Assembly (NCBI GenBank): GCA_963922205.1
Contig: CAWUHX010000215.1
Location: 496,001 to 560,000 of the forward strand
Origin: Romanomermis culicivorax
Taxonomy: Eukaryota > Nematoda > Enoplea > Mermithida > Mermithidae
DNA: 64,000 nt
Reading direction: 5' to 3'
Shown: positions 1 through 12,948 of the stretch, piece after piece
Position numbering within the stretch: position 1 is the stretch's first letter
How the letters are laid out: every line of letters begins with the position of its first letter
The notes under the pieces: model-generated
Told to the model about the DNA's origin: nothing
The model's input: only the letters and a program-made list of their open reading frames with translations
Databases searched by the model: none
Made by a program: the position numbers and the translations under genes

Positions 1-2
1 AT

Positions 3-611
3 TGGCATGAACACCTACTGTACTCTGTGTTTGCTGTCAATATGGGCATGAATGAGTCAACAGGGTACTCCCCCTTTGAACTCATGTATGGTCACACACC
101 CATGCTCCCTGTTGACGCCCCGCTCTCATTCAACCCTCCAGCCCATATCATTAATGTTTCCTCATATGATAAGGAGGTCAAACGTCATTTCACGAATGCA
201 TTGACCTCAATCCAGAGTCAGATTGAGAAAGCACAGGAGGCCTATGCACGGTCTTACGACGGGAGGGCACAAGATGTCTCGTACAAAATAGGGGATCAGG
301 TGCTCAAACTGTGCACTTCCAGCAAATGTGGGCTCACCCCTAAATTGCTGCCCATTTAGGATGGGCCCTATCTTGTAACAAGTGTGGCATATCCCAATGT
401 CACACTTCGCCTCGAGATGGATCAGGAAGACACCGTACATGTCAACCAGCTTCGACCTTACATGTCCCCTGACCCACCGAGTGAAGCAGAGGATACACCT
501 CCCACTTCGCAGGCAGCTGATTCGGCACCCTTGTTGTTTCTTTCAACAAGTCGGGACTTTACACTGAATTTGATTGATCCACATCTTGATGCAGAGGTCC
601 TCCACCACTAA
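3..611 (+). pseudogene. Ty3/Gypsy integrase C-terminal fragment
   Basis: This is the end of a Ty3/Gypsy pol polyprotein whose upstream part lies outside the window. The reading frame opens at the window edge and contains the integrase segment STGYSPFELMYGH near residue 20, followed by a basic helical stretch and an SH3-like C-terminal region (KIGDQVLK, then DGPYLVTSVAYPNVTL, then VHVNQLRPY). The same order occurs in the integrase of the element at 38-46 kb, so the two elements are relatives. One in-frame TAG at 357-359 splits the frame just before DGPY; both sides are in the same frame, so this is a nonsense change, not a frameshift. The frame ends at 609-611. Retroviral-type integrases insert element cDNA into the host genome; this copy is partial and broken. 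Confidence 0.9.
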
Positions 612-2431
612 TTCAAGATGCTCTTCTCTTCATTGTCCCGGCTTATGGATGAGGACATCCTTTTTCGAAGGACCGCAGTGCCCCTCATGGAGTATCCATT
701 CTTATCCATGCTGGATCTTAGTGGATAGAAGAGAATGTGCAGCAACCAGAGCATCACATCATAGGCGCATCCCTGCGATAGCCTACACCACACTGGGCGC
801 ATCCCTGCGATAGCCTACACCTCACTGGGCACATCCCTGTGATAGCCTACATCTCGCCCTGAAAATTTTTCTTTTCTTTGTTTTAGACTTTCGCACAGGA
901 TATTCAATGCCTACAACTTCATGCATCAACGATTTCCGGTTACCATTCTGTCGAACAAACCATGATCAAAGAAGGCTTCATCCGCCAACAACCCAATGGA
1001 CCTATTCGACCACTCCGTCGTCACACCTCGAAACGACCAACAACCACGGACACGCCGCACAACCCTCACCACTAACCACAGCAAGGACGAGGACGCCCTT
1101 TTTCGAAGGACCACCGTTTCACGTGCCGCTCAATCTCTCCAATGTCACGTGATCCAAATCATGTCAACATTTTACTTTTTCTCCATGTTTTGTTAACGTG
1201 AATTCGTTTTTCGTTTGTTTTGTTTCTGCACATGCATTTTGTGTTCATTGTTATATTTTTCATGCATTTTTATGTTTCATTTTCGTTGTATTTTATTTCT
1301 TTTCGCACGCGGGCTACAGTAGGCCCTTTAGCTATAAACTTCCGCCAAACGGGCTCCACGAGCACATGGCTATTTTTGGTGCATTCCATGCATCTCTTAT
1401 CACAAAAATTAGCCTCGTTTTTTTCTGCAAAAACGACTAGCTAAGAAGTTTTAGCTAAAGATGCTCATATGCTTAGCATAGGCACTGCAGTCGGCCCCAA
1501 TGCTAAAGGCATGTGAGCGAAAAAAATGTCTTTGTGCACATAGGCATCTTCTGCATCACATCTAGCTGCAGAAGTTAGCTTGGACGCTGAGAAACTCTGC
1601 CAAAGCTGCAGCTGTAGCCAAAAATGTCCTTAAAAGGACATGTTTCTTTAACCTTTCACTCACTTTTGGGTTCACCCAAGCTTCCATTCGGTTGTTGTAA
1701 CTCTGCATCCGCCGCTCCTCAAATTTGCATATTTTTTTATACTCGTCTGCATCCGCCGCCTTTTATTTCAAATAAATTTCATAAACTTGCATCACTTACT
1801 GTGTGTGCCGCCTATTCTACATACTGTACCTGTCCCTCATCCGTGCCAGGTTCCCGACCGCCCCGGTTAACAGAAAATAATCGAGAGTCGCCTCCCGATC
1901 CCCAACACCCGTTGCCCAAGAACCGTGTAGATCGCATCCCCATTCCTTGTCCGAAAACCGAAAGTTCCCAGGGACCTGCCACCCGTTTCGTCGAATCCTT
2001 TGAAGAACAGGACTAGGTGAGTCTTCTCAGGGGATTATTGTTATTGTGGGATATTTTTGGGGAACCCTTCTTAAGTCGGTTTTCCCAAGTCTCCCCAGAT
2101 AGGTAGGGCTCCTCTCAGGTTTGGGCTAAAAAGGGACTGTCTGGTTCATAATTGGGTCCCACAAATCAGGTCATTTTACGGGTGACCCTGTCCCCACTCT
2201 CACTGAGCAGGACTCGGGGATTGTCACACCTAACCTGGCAGCGTTGTCCATTACCCTATAGCAAGACCCCAGGACAGCACCAGAGGAAAGCTATAGGCCT
2301 CCCTATAGCCACCACTCGCCGGGTTAGGCCCCCAACTAAATGGGGAAAAACCGATGGGGAAATCGACAGTATCCATCAGGAGTCATAGCCTATTACTCAC
2401 TGTAATAGGATCAATCTGATATGGTTCACCA
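612..2431. other. Non-coding 3' tail of the Gypsy element, possible LTR
   Basis: No convincing gene. The stretch follows the integrase stop and probably holds the untranslated tail and 3' LTR of that element. A TG dinucleotide in TGTCACGTGATCC near 1142 is one possible LTR start, but there is no adjacent purine tract and the partner LTR is outside the window, so boundaries cannot be fixed. The phrase CTTTTTCGAAGGACC occurs twice (about 659 and 1098), showing an internal duplication. A pyrimidine-rich open frame at 1624-2016 has no recognisable domain and is not called. Confidence 0.4.
762..861 (+). repeat. Tandem repeat, three copies of a ~32-bp unit
   Basis: The unit GGCGCATCCCTGCGATAGCC plus TACACCNCACTG is repeated three times head to tail with a few substitutions. 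It lies just after the Gypsy pol frame. There are no spacers, so this is a simple minisatellite and not a CRISPR array. Confidence 0.85.
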
Positions 2432-2665
2432 TCAATGTGACTGGGAAAAACAATGTTCTACCTGATGCGATACCCAAACCTCCCCATCTCCCCTGTTTAA
2501 CGTGACACCAGGCTGAAATCTATGAAGATCTGCTTGGAGAATATGATTATTAGTAGAGGAGTTGAAAATTTTTACATCATCAGCAAACAAAAACATATTG
2601 GACTTAATGTTGTCAGGAAGATCATTTATATACAACTTGCCTTTTTCGACGGAACGGATAGCCAA
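2432..2665 (-). pseudogene. LINE (non-LTR) reverse transcriptase fragment
   Basis: The minus-strand frame contains YINDLPDNIKSNMFLFADDV followed by KIFNSS and ILQADLHRF. The sequence (Y)INDLP..I.....LFADD is the classical signature around the catalytic FADD motif of jockey/CR1-type LINE reverse transcriptases. Only about 75 residues remain. The upstream half of the RT and the endonuclease are missing, so this is a short 5'-truncated relic. Confidence 0.85.
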
Positions 2666-2955
2666 TAGCCTGAAACGCTCATCCTGAGAATCGACTTTCG
2701 ATCGGAAAGGATAACTGCAATTTTGTGGAAAATGACCGAAGGTATTCTCCGACGGAACGAAAATTTCTCGTTCGTTCCGTAGTCACGTGTCGACTGCATT
2801 CCGTTCCGTCGGAAGAGACAAGTATAAATGACCATCAGCTTGAAATTCACTTTCGATCGAAGAGGATAACTGGAATTTTCTAGAAAATGACCGACGGTAA
2901 CCCCCAACCGAACCGAACGTCGTTCAGGAACGTTGGGTCGATTTCTTTCCGTTGG
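2660..2955. repeat. Duplicated non-coding unit (~175 bp, two copies)
   Basis: Two related segments lie side by side. Each has CTTTCGATCG(G/A)A(A/G)AGGATAACTG, AATTTT and GAAAATGACCGA(A/C)GGTA in the same order (about 2693-2745 and 2851-2905). GACGGAACG/CGTTCCGTCGG motifs in both orientations add local inverted repeats. Nothing suggests a gene. Confidence 0.6.
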
Positions 2956-2959
2956 CAAG

Positions 2960-4915
2960 AATAAATGACCCTTATGGCTTATCAGATAGAGAAACCAAAA
3001 AATTAATCAAAAGGAAACACAATTTCGTTAGAACAGAAACGATTATATTTTTATACGTACCATAACACACGTGGAACATCGTTAAATAGTTCATAAATAA
3101 AATCACCAATATAAAACGAACTTCTCGCAACTTCCTGATATCCCATCTTGAAATTACGGCTTGTGCAGGACCGAAACAAAATCGAACGACGTGCACTCAG
3201 TTCAAAAGATTCCTTATCTCTTTATGGACGTGACACAAAAATTCGACATAACTGGGCGAACTGTCGGCACCGCGATCTTCGACCATAAATTTTTTGAACC
3301 ACGGTTCTAATTTGTCTTGTTGTTTTATGATGTACAGCTGAAGAAAAGAGAAATGTTTTCTTCAGAAAGTCGTACTTTTTCTATCTTACAGCCAAGGTTT
3401 TTCCCGCACGCCTTCCTCCGCACCGTGCGGAAATGACTCAAAATTTTTTCCTCACACAAAAATTGTTTCCGTTCGAAATTTAAAAAATTTGTGAAATGAG
3501 CGAAAATTGTACATTGCTAAGAAAATCAGGAAAATCATCTGTTTCTCTAAAAACAGTATTTTAGATTGATTGAGAAAAATTAATAGTTGCTGCTGTCATT
3601 TCTGTGACTAGAGATTTACAGATTTCAATTGATTTTTCAATCAATTGACTCAATTTCTAGATTTTGATGTTCCAGAATGCTGGAAAATGAGTGTTTTCAG
3701 CTCTTATCGCTAAAATAACAGCTTTATATTTTCAGTCGAAAATCGTGTATTTATCGTTCCCCAATGGCAAAATTCCTTCACAAAATTCAGAAAACCTTGA
3801 TCGAGAAAAAGAATTTATGAAGATCAATAATGAATCTCAATTTTCAACAAAATCCGAACCGAAAATGATTTTATGGATAAATGTGGGGAAAATAAACAAA
3901 TTCGTATGAAAATTCCAATTCACACTAATAAGTGACAAGTTTTACTCACTCTACCAGAGATATAGAAGATTCATGGAAATAATCAAGGATAACTGAGAAA
4001 TCAAACTAAGCTTCTTTTTGGCTGTGCTTCAGCGCAATTGTAGTGGATATTATAAATTATTTTCATTGCCGGCGCGGAGCGCCGGAAAAGTTTGAGATTT
4101 TGACCTTCTAAATTGCATAAAAATTCACCTTTTCATCAATGCCAGCAGTAGAAACGCCAAAAAACTTCCGTTCTGCGTGGAAAATTCCCCAAAAATTTTC
4201 CGCACAGCCCAAAAAAAGTCCGCACTGTGCGGAAAAACCCTGCTTACAACAGAATTTTTTTGAGCTGCACTTTTTATTTTGACTATAGATTACCCAAACA
4301 TGTTCAGATCGATTTTTCCGGACTACTCTAATATTGCTAAGTAGAAACGTTCAAAGTGAACCCATAGGAGCAGCATTTGAAAAATTTGAGGTGTAACTAT
4401 GATCTCAGGATTTGACGCTACACAAAGCAAGGAGCAAATCATTGGATGAGATTCCCGGCCAAAATCTGCAAAAAACGTGTTGAGACACACCCTCCCACAC
4501 ACTCTATTACCATGTTGGAATTTCCCACAGTATCGCTAAAATAAAGATAAAATAAACTAAATTATGTATTCAATAAATATTGGAATGATCGACGTAGCAA
4601 CAAGCAAGAAAGTAGATTCAATTTTTACACTAAATATTTACGTAGTGAAAAACGTTATATTACAGAAAAACGCTGAATTTCGCCACAATGGTTAAGGCCA
4701 TAATCCTGGACAAACATCAAGCTTATATATACCTTTGACTTGGATAAAACTGTATGGAGACATGAGTGCTACTCGAAACATTTTGACTATCTATCTAGGT
4801 TATTGAAAAAAAATTTCGGTTGATCTGCTGCTTAAAACATTGACTGCAGTCTGTTTCGAACTCAATTGAGTCGCTGCAACTATTATTTCGGAAAAAACAG
4901 CGTAAAAAGACTAAC
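2960..4915. other. Intergenic DNA, no gene recognised
   Basis: AT-rich DNA without a supportable reading frame. It should contain the missing last exon and 3' UTR of the SEC24 gene, but I could not find the expected C-terminal sequence (around 45-50 residues) on the minus strand here. Reverse-complement-like copies of a CCGCACNGTGCGGAAA motif occur near 3415-3430 and 4200-4240, suggesting a degenerate dispersed repeat. Confidence 0.5.
4069..4085. repeat. GC-rich palindrome CCGGCGC-loop-GCGCCGG
   Basis: A perfect short hairpin, CCGGCGCGGAGCGCCGG, sits in otherwise AT-rich DNA. The same motif with variant loops recurs at 12934-12948, 14773-14788 and 18767-18783, and decayed near 6050 and 16203. 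It is a dispersed hairpin family of this genome. Confidence 0.85.
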
Positions 4916-7900
4916 TTTCATGTGACGCGTCCTATTTTCTTGCAATTTAGTGAAAATTTTACGAACAAAACGCGACGTCGCATTATCTTTCTCAGGTAAA
5001 TCGTGCTTAAAAAAGATTCAGTGCGAAATTCTACGAAAAGTACAAAACATAATAGGAAAACACTAACTTTATCCGCATTAATCTGAGCGAAACTCTGGAC
5101 ACCAAAAACGTCCAATATCCATTGGGTAGATATCTGCTGTCCAATCCATAACATTATCACAACGCTGTTTTCTAAAACGAAAATAGAAAAATGTCGGGAA
5201 AATCGGAAGGTTCCGCAAAATACCGAATAGATAAGCGCCGGTAGGCAACAAATTTTCATAAGCGCATCGAATTGCAACGGGTAACTCATCCGTGACATCC
5301 TCATTTGGTTCTACCTTAAAAATAGACACGCATGGAGAAATCGTCAACGCTTCAGTCATGCAAAACAAAAAGCGTTGAATGACTTTTTCCAACTTAACCC
5401 TCAATACATTAAGCTTTGGATGAACAGCTAGAGACAATATCAATTGAAGAATATCAATAAGGTACTCAGTATTTTTCAAAATTTTCTTCTTAAACATACT
5501 AGGCATCATCAAGGCCGTTCTCAGGGTTTTAGCGGCCGCGGGCGAACTCAGGTTAAGCGGCCAGTGTTTTTTCTACAAGCCTCTTTGTACACGTACAAAG
5601 ATCGGCCGAAAAATCTTTGCATGAAGAAAATTTTTTTTATACACTAAAAAACCACGATCTTTCGTGTATTTTTGCACAAACTTTCCCGGTAGCACTTGAG
5701 TTCATCCTTCTTAATTATTTTACAAATTAAGAAAATATATCTGACTCGCATAAATCTGAAAAACTGTTGACTTGAAATTTTTTGTTAAACCTGAAATTTG
5801 TGAAAATCTTTACACCTGAAATTTCTGAACACTTCCATGATGCTTCTGAATCCAAACCCGGCTTCATGTTTGAAATTATAGCTACAAAAAAGTCGGAAAA
5901 ATATATTTTGATATCCTGAAACGCATCAAAATTTGCTTTTTCCATAAAGGACCACCAACATTTCCCCTTTCCGGAAATTTTTTTCTCTTGAAAGTACGAT
6001 TTGCACAAAAATAGTGAATAGACCAACGCAAAGAATTATAAAATAGAATCCGGCGCATTGTGCCGGAAAATTTTCCGATGTTTTCTGATACTAGAGCCTG
6101 GGGAAGCGAGTTCTGACCAGATAATTTCGATATCCTTTTGTGCTCCCTTTGTACTTTGCACAAAGATTATCAAAAAATCTTTGTACGGGGCCAAAAATGT
6201 TTGTCTCGTAAAAAAACGCTGTTAGCGGCCCTCAATTTTTTCAATATTTGTTGTACAAAGCGTCGTTTTTAGGTAGATGATTTACTACTTTGTACTGTTT
6301 GCATACAACTATAGAAAATTATGAATGGCAGCCAAAACATTCATTCTTCAAGCATACACGAAAAATATTTTAGCGGCTCTAGGCGGCCAACCAGTTCGGC
6401 CCTAACAAAAGCTCTGGGCATCATACCATAGAAATGGCGCTCGATGCTCCAGTGGCCGACAGCTTAGGTCTAAATAGGCTATTTTTACTTCAAACTTGAA
6501 TTGAAAGTTTGAGATTTAGTCCAAAAACGTAAAATAACTCATAGTCTGCAAAATTGATGTTATTTTTACTTTTTATTTTTCCAACTTTTCTGTCTGTCAC
6601 TATTTCAGCGAGTTAAAAGTGAAACTTGAATAGCATATTTTTTCAAGAACAGCAAATATAAACCTACGACGGGTATCACGCGAGGATATAAGTAATAAAC
6701 CATATCGAGTATGGTCATTGCTGGAATATTTTGCATTAACCACGCTCTATCATCAAAAGATAAATCGGCTCCTGTAAAAAGTTTAAATTGATAATAACGT
6801 CAATTTAGTCCATTATATAACATGCAACGTTGTGAAAGAATTGCTAACCGCCGGTAAATGCACTATGTTTGATAACGCAGTTGATCATCAGCGGCAACAA
6901 TTTCATGGTTTCGGGTAGAACTAGTTGACCCAATGAAGATCCGGCCGGTGAGCAGTGTTGACGGTAGGCCGCCAAAATTTGAGCCGATCGATTGACCAAA
7001 CTTTCGCGAACATCGCGAGGCGCTTTCGTGAGTAAAAGCCGCTCTCCTAAACATTCAATACATTTCGATTGCTTTTATCAGGGCACTTGAAAATTGAAAA
7101 ATCATAATGATTATCGAACTATGTACAAATTGACTAAAATTGAATCACTTTTACCAATGAATGATCATTTTTGTCGAAAACTATGAAAAATGAAAAACAT
7201 GATACTGTATCAAGTTTTTGTATTGTAAATCACCTTGTTTGGTCAAATAGCTGACAACGCTAAATAAATCGGATGATCGATATAGAGAAGCGATATCCGT
7301 TCCAACATTCAACGATAAATTATGGATCCGCAATCGCCGTTGACCTCCAACGCTAGTAAATAGCAGTGCTGCCTGCGAGATTTAATGTAATTTGATTATG
7401 AGCACGATTTCCGCTATAATTCCAATTTTACTTGGAAAAAAACGCTCTGATCTTCAATTTTGTCGTCGTGTTTTATTTCGACCGTAACGGTTTTGTCACT
7501 ATCGATTGCGGACAATTCGATATCGGTTGTATTTTGCATGAAGAAACTACCGAAAAATTCTGTGGGTCTAATGCCTGTAAAATATTGGATATGCGCAAGA
7601 AAGAAGGATTCATTGCATTCGCATATACGAGTACATGTAAAACAGTGAAAGGATAGGTATCTCATAAGGGTCAATGGTAGAACAATGGATGGAATCACAA
7701 TCTGGTGGCAGAAAAAAACGAAGATTTCAACGAAAACATTGACACAGATTTTTAAAATATGAAATCAATCAACATTATGGTCGTCATGATTACTCAGTAG
7801 CTCACATTTGACCTATGGCAAATAATAAAAAACAGGTTGAATACCAATGGATTTTAGAGCATAACTAATTTCTAAAAGCAGAAAAGGGTTATTCTTTATA

Positions 7901-10900
7901 ATTATAACTATCCTTCTCAAATTTGTAAAATTTTCAGATCTATATAAGTTTGTATATGGATTCAGTGTGATGTCATTATTATATTGAATTGATCAGGAGC
8001 GAAACCACCAGATCAATATATGATGAAAATTGTTACCGGTACTAGTTCTGACACGCATTATCGCATCAAACACAATCGGCCTTTCAATATTATGTTTTAG
8101 ATCATTCAAAAACCGAGGTCCATCAATTTCTGCCTGAAAAACATTCAATAATTTATCCCAAGCGATACTTGTTTCTTGACACTTGACATTGTGAAAGAAC
8201 AAGTTCAACTAATGTCAAGATTTTCGCGAAATTTTTCGCTGTAGGCGTGACCTAGGTCAGCGAGACTAAACAACGGAGCGAAAAACAGGGAAGGGTGGCA
8301 AACTTATTACTTTCATTAGATTGGTAATTTATCTGCGCTGAATAACAAAAAATAATTGTTCTTACTTGGAAATATTGGTATTTGTAAACCTGACCACCCG
8401 TTAAGCCACACATGGTTCCGATGGTAGCGACATCAACGTAAGAGTTGGGAAACAGAAACACGTCTACACAACATCCGACTGCGACACAGTCTTGAGCCAG
8501 TTTGGTATAAAATTCGCTTTGAGGCAGCAAAACCTGCTAAAATATTCAATCAAGAAAAAATAAGGATAATATAATATAATAAAAACAAATTATATAAAAA
8601 CGAGACCTTTTCTTTGTCCGTCCCAATAACTTGTTTATCGTCCCGGTTTTTCAATTTACCGGGAGCGTCGAAAGTCGGCAGCGAAGTGTGAAAAACAAAC
8701 AATTTTCCTGGTCTATCCGCCGCCTGAAAAGAAGCATTTTTAAGAGCATAACTGCAGAGATCAGATAGCGACTCTTTATGCAGTTGGCTATTTTCCATAG
8801 GTACATATTCCACGAAATGTTTCGATAGACATGAAATACATGCGCTGTTGCACGCGACATGTGATCCTTCAATTATTATAGTTTCTTGACACAGTAGAGG
8901 AGTTATACCTTTTCTGCAGTCACTAGAACTATTACCGCGTGATCATATCGCTTAAATGAAAAAAGTAAAATCAAGCAAAATTTTGCAAACTTACTTTCAA
9001 CGCATCCATTCCCGCTTGAACTGCAGCACCAAGAACAACTTCGGTGATTTTCGAATCAGCGAACATTAGCGGAATTTGTGATAACAAACTGAAAATATAA
9101 AAATCTATGAAATTATTATACTTACAGATATTAGGCTTCATAATACGTTGTAATAATTTTTTTCCATTTATGCTAAAACATTGCTTAGAATTTTCTACCT
9201 GTCTATAACACCTTCAACCTCTTCCAAATCGACCAAAAATCCATCGACGATGGGTACAAACGTGTCTTGTACATCATTAATAATCAACATTTTCGGTTGA
9301 CCCAAGGCACTCTGAGAAAACAAATTCGTACGTAATACAATGAGAACTAGTAAACAGTTCAAGAAAACACAAACTTTAAGACTGTAGAAATGAACCGTCT
9401 GGTCATATGTTGCGAATCCGACTTTTATCTCAGACTTGGCAGCACCGGTTTCCCTTAAAAAGTAAAAGAATCAATATGAGAATGTTTTGAAAATGATTCG
9501 AGACATTCTGAAAGTAGATTGAAGAACTTTTAAAAACGAATTTTGAGTGGGCAGAATCATTAAGACATGGCATATAATGCATGAATTAGTTCTCGAAACT
9601 CAGCCTACTTGGGCAGGTTTGCCAGTAAATGTTTGATGTTTTCGCAAAATAGTTTGATTAGACCTATACGACAAGCGTTGTACGAAACGTCCAACATGAA
9701 TATAAACGCCGGTGACTTTGGGAATATGTTATTCTGAAAAATTTAATGAAGTTTCTAATTGGATAATGAAAAAAGTGCAAAAAATTTATTGGGGGTCTCT
9801 TTCGTTACCAACTAAAAAAACCGCAAATGCTCGATACTCGAGAGAATTCGGCTCCCACCTGCATGTTGTGATGTTTTCATTCAGCTAAAAAACCGTCAAA
9901 ACATATGGGAAGCAGAAAAATCAGTTGAGAATCAACCATTTTTGATAAATTTGAGCAAACGGCAAAAATCGCGTCAATTTCATGCCGAAAACAGACAATC
10001 AGTCAAAAAATGGTTAGTCCAACATACAAGAACATCGGATATTGCACAGCATTGACTCAGCTTATAATAATTTTCAAAAACATTGCTTTAATCTTGGGGC
10101 CAGATTTTTATGGAAGATCGAATAATCAACTGCAGACCGGTCAGTTTTACTTTGCAATATTCTTTGGTTGCTACAAATTCGTAAGATCCAAAACATAATT
10201 CTGGTCGTTCGCATATATCGGTTCTTTGGCCATTTTGATCCAAATGGGCGAAATATTCGGTAGGAACTTAAAAGATAATGCATGAGTTGGATATGAGGAA
10301 CATATAAAAGCACATGATTTTATTGCAGTGAACTAAAACTAATGACAGACCACAGTTTTTGGATGCGAATGATTGATTGCGCTCAGAAATAAAGTAAGAA
10401 ATGCCAATGCAACCGACATTTCACGAAAAATGTTTCATTTTACATTGCAAAGAGTTTTAATAACTTATCTAAGAAACTACGTCTGTTCTACCGGATTAAT
10501 TTTATTTGCTTCGAAGTACGAAAAATTCTTCAAATACTGCTAAAAATTTTATAGACTGATGTCGTACGAGGAACTGCACCTCCGGTAATTAAAAATATTA
10601 CCATCGGTATTAGCCTTGCAAAATGGACAAAAGAATCTTCGTCCGCCATAATTGAACTCCATATAGGGGCACATGTAAGCCTTGCAACGATGACAACGAA
10701 CCGGTCCCAGGTCGCCCATATCAATGACAGGTAAGGGACGCTGAAATAGATTATTTTTGAAGAAATACGTGAGTGAAAGTAAATTAATGGTTAAAGTGTT
10801 CTTTCCACAAGATTAGCAGAATTTTACCTCTTTATCGCTCAATTTAGCGACAGGCGATATAGACATAGCGAAAGGTATTGCGCTCTGCTTCAACAATTCA

Positions 10901-12389
10901 CTATTTATCGGTCCAGCGTATAAAGTTGATCTGACAAACTTCGGATTACAATTACCTGGAAAAGTCTTCAAAATTATCGGAACAAGAAGAAAACTGTTTT
11001 TCCTACCTTGGTCTTCACAAAAAAAGTCAGAAGTTACTAAAGGTGGTAATTCGGCTCGCGGGTAACCAGTCTGGAACAAGCCAGAATGAATTTTTCTGTC
11101 GTCATCGATTACTTGAATCTAAAAGATAAAAAGGTTCCTATTAATATATTATGCTAATCTATATTCCATTACTATAGGAAATTTCATGCAACTCATGATA
11201 AAAGTTATTAATGCTTCTACTCTTCAGGATTTGAGGCGCATCAAGTCAATGGACTTTCTAAACGTTAATATGAGAATTGTTTATTTTTTTAAATTTCAGT
11301 GCCTATGTGTAGTTCCCTTTGACAAACATTTAATTACTTCCATTCTACGAGTATAAATCTTAAATCAAAAAATATGTGGTCAACAGAGAATTATTCGACA
11401 ACCACGAGTAAAATTACCGCGCTGGGCATCATATTTGGATCTAGGCGCTTCTGCTGCTGTTGTTGCATTCCCGGCGTCTGACCTGAATACGGCATTCCTC
11501 CAGACATTTGGGAATGCATTCCACCAGACATTTGGGTATGCATTCCACTCGGCATTTGGGGATGCATTCCACTGGGCATTTGGGGATGCACTCCGCTGGA
11601 CATTTGCGATGGCATACTAGGAATTTGCGATTGCACACCGGGCATTTGCGGTTGCATGCCAGACATTTGCGGTTGCATGCCAGACATTGGCGGTTGCATA
11701 CCGGGCATGGGCTTTGGCGGTTGCATACTGTGCATTTGCTGTTGCACGCCGGACATTGCCAATTGCATACCGGGCACTTGCGGTTGTACGCCGGGCATCA
11801 GTGATTCCATTCCAGGCATTGGAGGCATTCCAGGCATTGGAGGCTGCATTCCAGTTAATTTCGGCTGCATGCCGGACATATGCGGTTGCACGCCACGCAT
11901 TGATGATTGCATTCCAGGCATAGGCGGTTGCATTCCAGTTATTTTCGGCTGCATATGGGACATCTGTGGTTGTACGCCGGACATTTGAGGTTGCACGCCA
12001 TGCATGTGCGATTCCATGGTTGTCATTTGCGGTTGCAAGCTGGGCATTTGAGACTGTATTCCGCTAGGCATTTGTGAACCAATTTGGGGCTGCTGCATAC
12101 TTTGATCCAAACGTTTTTGTTGTGGGGGAAATCCAGGCATTTGGGCCAACGGCGGTAAAGTTGGTTGTGTTGTTCCGTTCAAAATCGGTAGCGTTGACTG
12201 CGCCGAGACGGGCGGCACAAGATTTTGAGTTGGCGGTGCCGAATTCGCATTAAAGGGCGCTTGATGGGGCGGTAAGGGTGTGTAACTGTCTGTCATAGAC
12301 TGTTGCATTCCGTTCGACATTGCCGGCGGTTGCATCCGAGACTGAATTATTGCATTCGACATCGGCGGCATCGCATTCATCATCGGCAT
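4916..12389 (-). CDS. SEC24: SEC24C/D-type COPII cargo-adaptor subunit (19 exons traced, 3' end not found)
   Basis: Sec24 binds cargo sorting signals and, with Sec23, forms the inner COPII coat budding from the ER. Traced coding exons, high to low coordinate: 12389-11418, 11118-11007, 10955-10828, 10740-10602, 10266-10151, 9733-9609, 9453-9375, 9311-9199, 9088-8995, 8723-8607, 8533-8366, 8133-8037, 7574-7432, 7372-7234, 7046-6849, 6771-6664, 5310-5224, 5171-5068, 5005-4916. All introns are GT-AG and phases agree, giving about 1043 residues. Domains: Met/Gln/Pro-rich N-terminus (~1-324); zinc finger [12 protein letters not shown]...CPFCKANTD (~404-450); trunk ([44 protein letters not shown]); beta-barrel/helical part ([53 protein letters not shown]); gelsolin-like part ([15 protein letters not shown]). 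[15 protein letters not shown] favours the C/D class over A/B. The start is the first ATG of the repeat exon; CCCGTAG just upstream could be a splice acceptor, so a 5' non-coding exon is possible. The last ~45-50 residues are unlocated. Confidence 0.95.
5311..6663. repeat. Repeat-filled SEC24 intron 16 (~1.35 kb)
   Basis: This is the longest intron of the gene; most others are roughly 50-450 bp. It contains GTACACGTACAAAG near 5588, CTTTGCACAAAG near 6150, GCGGCC(G/C) motifs near 5532, 5557, 6228 and 6378, and a decayed copy of the GC hairpin near 6050. It looks like one or two inserted non-autonomous elements. The open frames inside it have no recognisable domain. Confidence 0.5.
11430..12080 (-). 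repeat. In-frame Met-Gln-Pro minirepeat in the SEC24 N-terminus
   Basis: The first SEC24 exon encodes more than twenty tandem degenerate units of the type G-M-Q-P-(Q/P/K)-M-(P/S)-(G/S) (for example [10 protein letters not shown] and [10 protein letters not shown]). The DNA is a diverged 21-30 bp minisatellite. Family N-termini are usually Pro/Gln-rich and disordered; the regular Met spacing is unusual. The antisense strand is also open here because of the repeat, giving false reading frames. Confidence 0.85.
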
Positions 12390-12788
12390 TATTCTACGGG
12401 ATCGAGGGAATCAGTCCCGGCAACAAATATTTTCGAAAAATCTAGAAATATAATACTAGGTCCTTAAAAATACAGAACTTTTTGTTGGTAGAGATTTCTA
12501 TTAATCAGGATCCGGCAGAAGCCGACTTTTCAAAATATCGACTTTTGGGGTTTTGCTGGGTTGTTCTATCAGGTAAGTTGGCATTTGAGTTGAAAACACG
12601 GCTAAACACTTAGAAATTACCTACATCCAGTTGTAAATTAAAACTAATTAAAAAATTAGTTCTCAACAGAGATCGTTCACAAGAAAGTTTATCAAAAATA
12701 GAACGACATAACTTTTACCGACAAATTTCTGAAACAGTGCTTTACTTTTCAAAAGCGCCTGTAGTCAAAATCTAAAAAAAGTGGGATG

Positions 12789-12855
12789 CATAATAATAAT
12801 AAAATAATAATTAATAATAATAATAATAATAATGATAATAATAATAATAATAATC
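12789..12855. repeat. (AAT)n microsatellite
   Basis: AATAATAAT runs with a few interruptions. It reads as poly-Asn or poly-Ile in long open frames, which are not genes. Confidence 0.95.
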
Positions 12856-12933
12856 GAAAATTTGATTTTTTCACCAAAAAATCTCGAAAAACGGTTCAAA
12901 AAAAATTTTTTAAACCCGTAAAAAATGCATTCA

Positions 12934-12948
12934 CGGCGCGAAGCGCCG
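12934..12948. repeat. GC-rich palindrome CGGCGCGAAGCGCCG
   Basis: Second member of the hairpin family (perfect 6-bp stem, GAA loop), in the AT-rich sequence next to the microsatellite. Confidence 0.85.

Noticed and set aside
762..861. Short regular repeats that could suggest a CRISPR array
   Set aside because: Units are contiguous without spacers, and the DNA is eukaryotic.
11435..11988. Plus-strand frames rich in repeated Cys/His/Gly units opposite the first SEC24 exon
   Set aside because: They are antisense readings of the Met-Gln-Pro minisatellite of SEC24. The SEC24 frame joins to downstream exons in phase; these do not.
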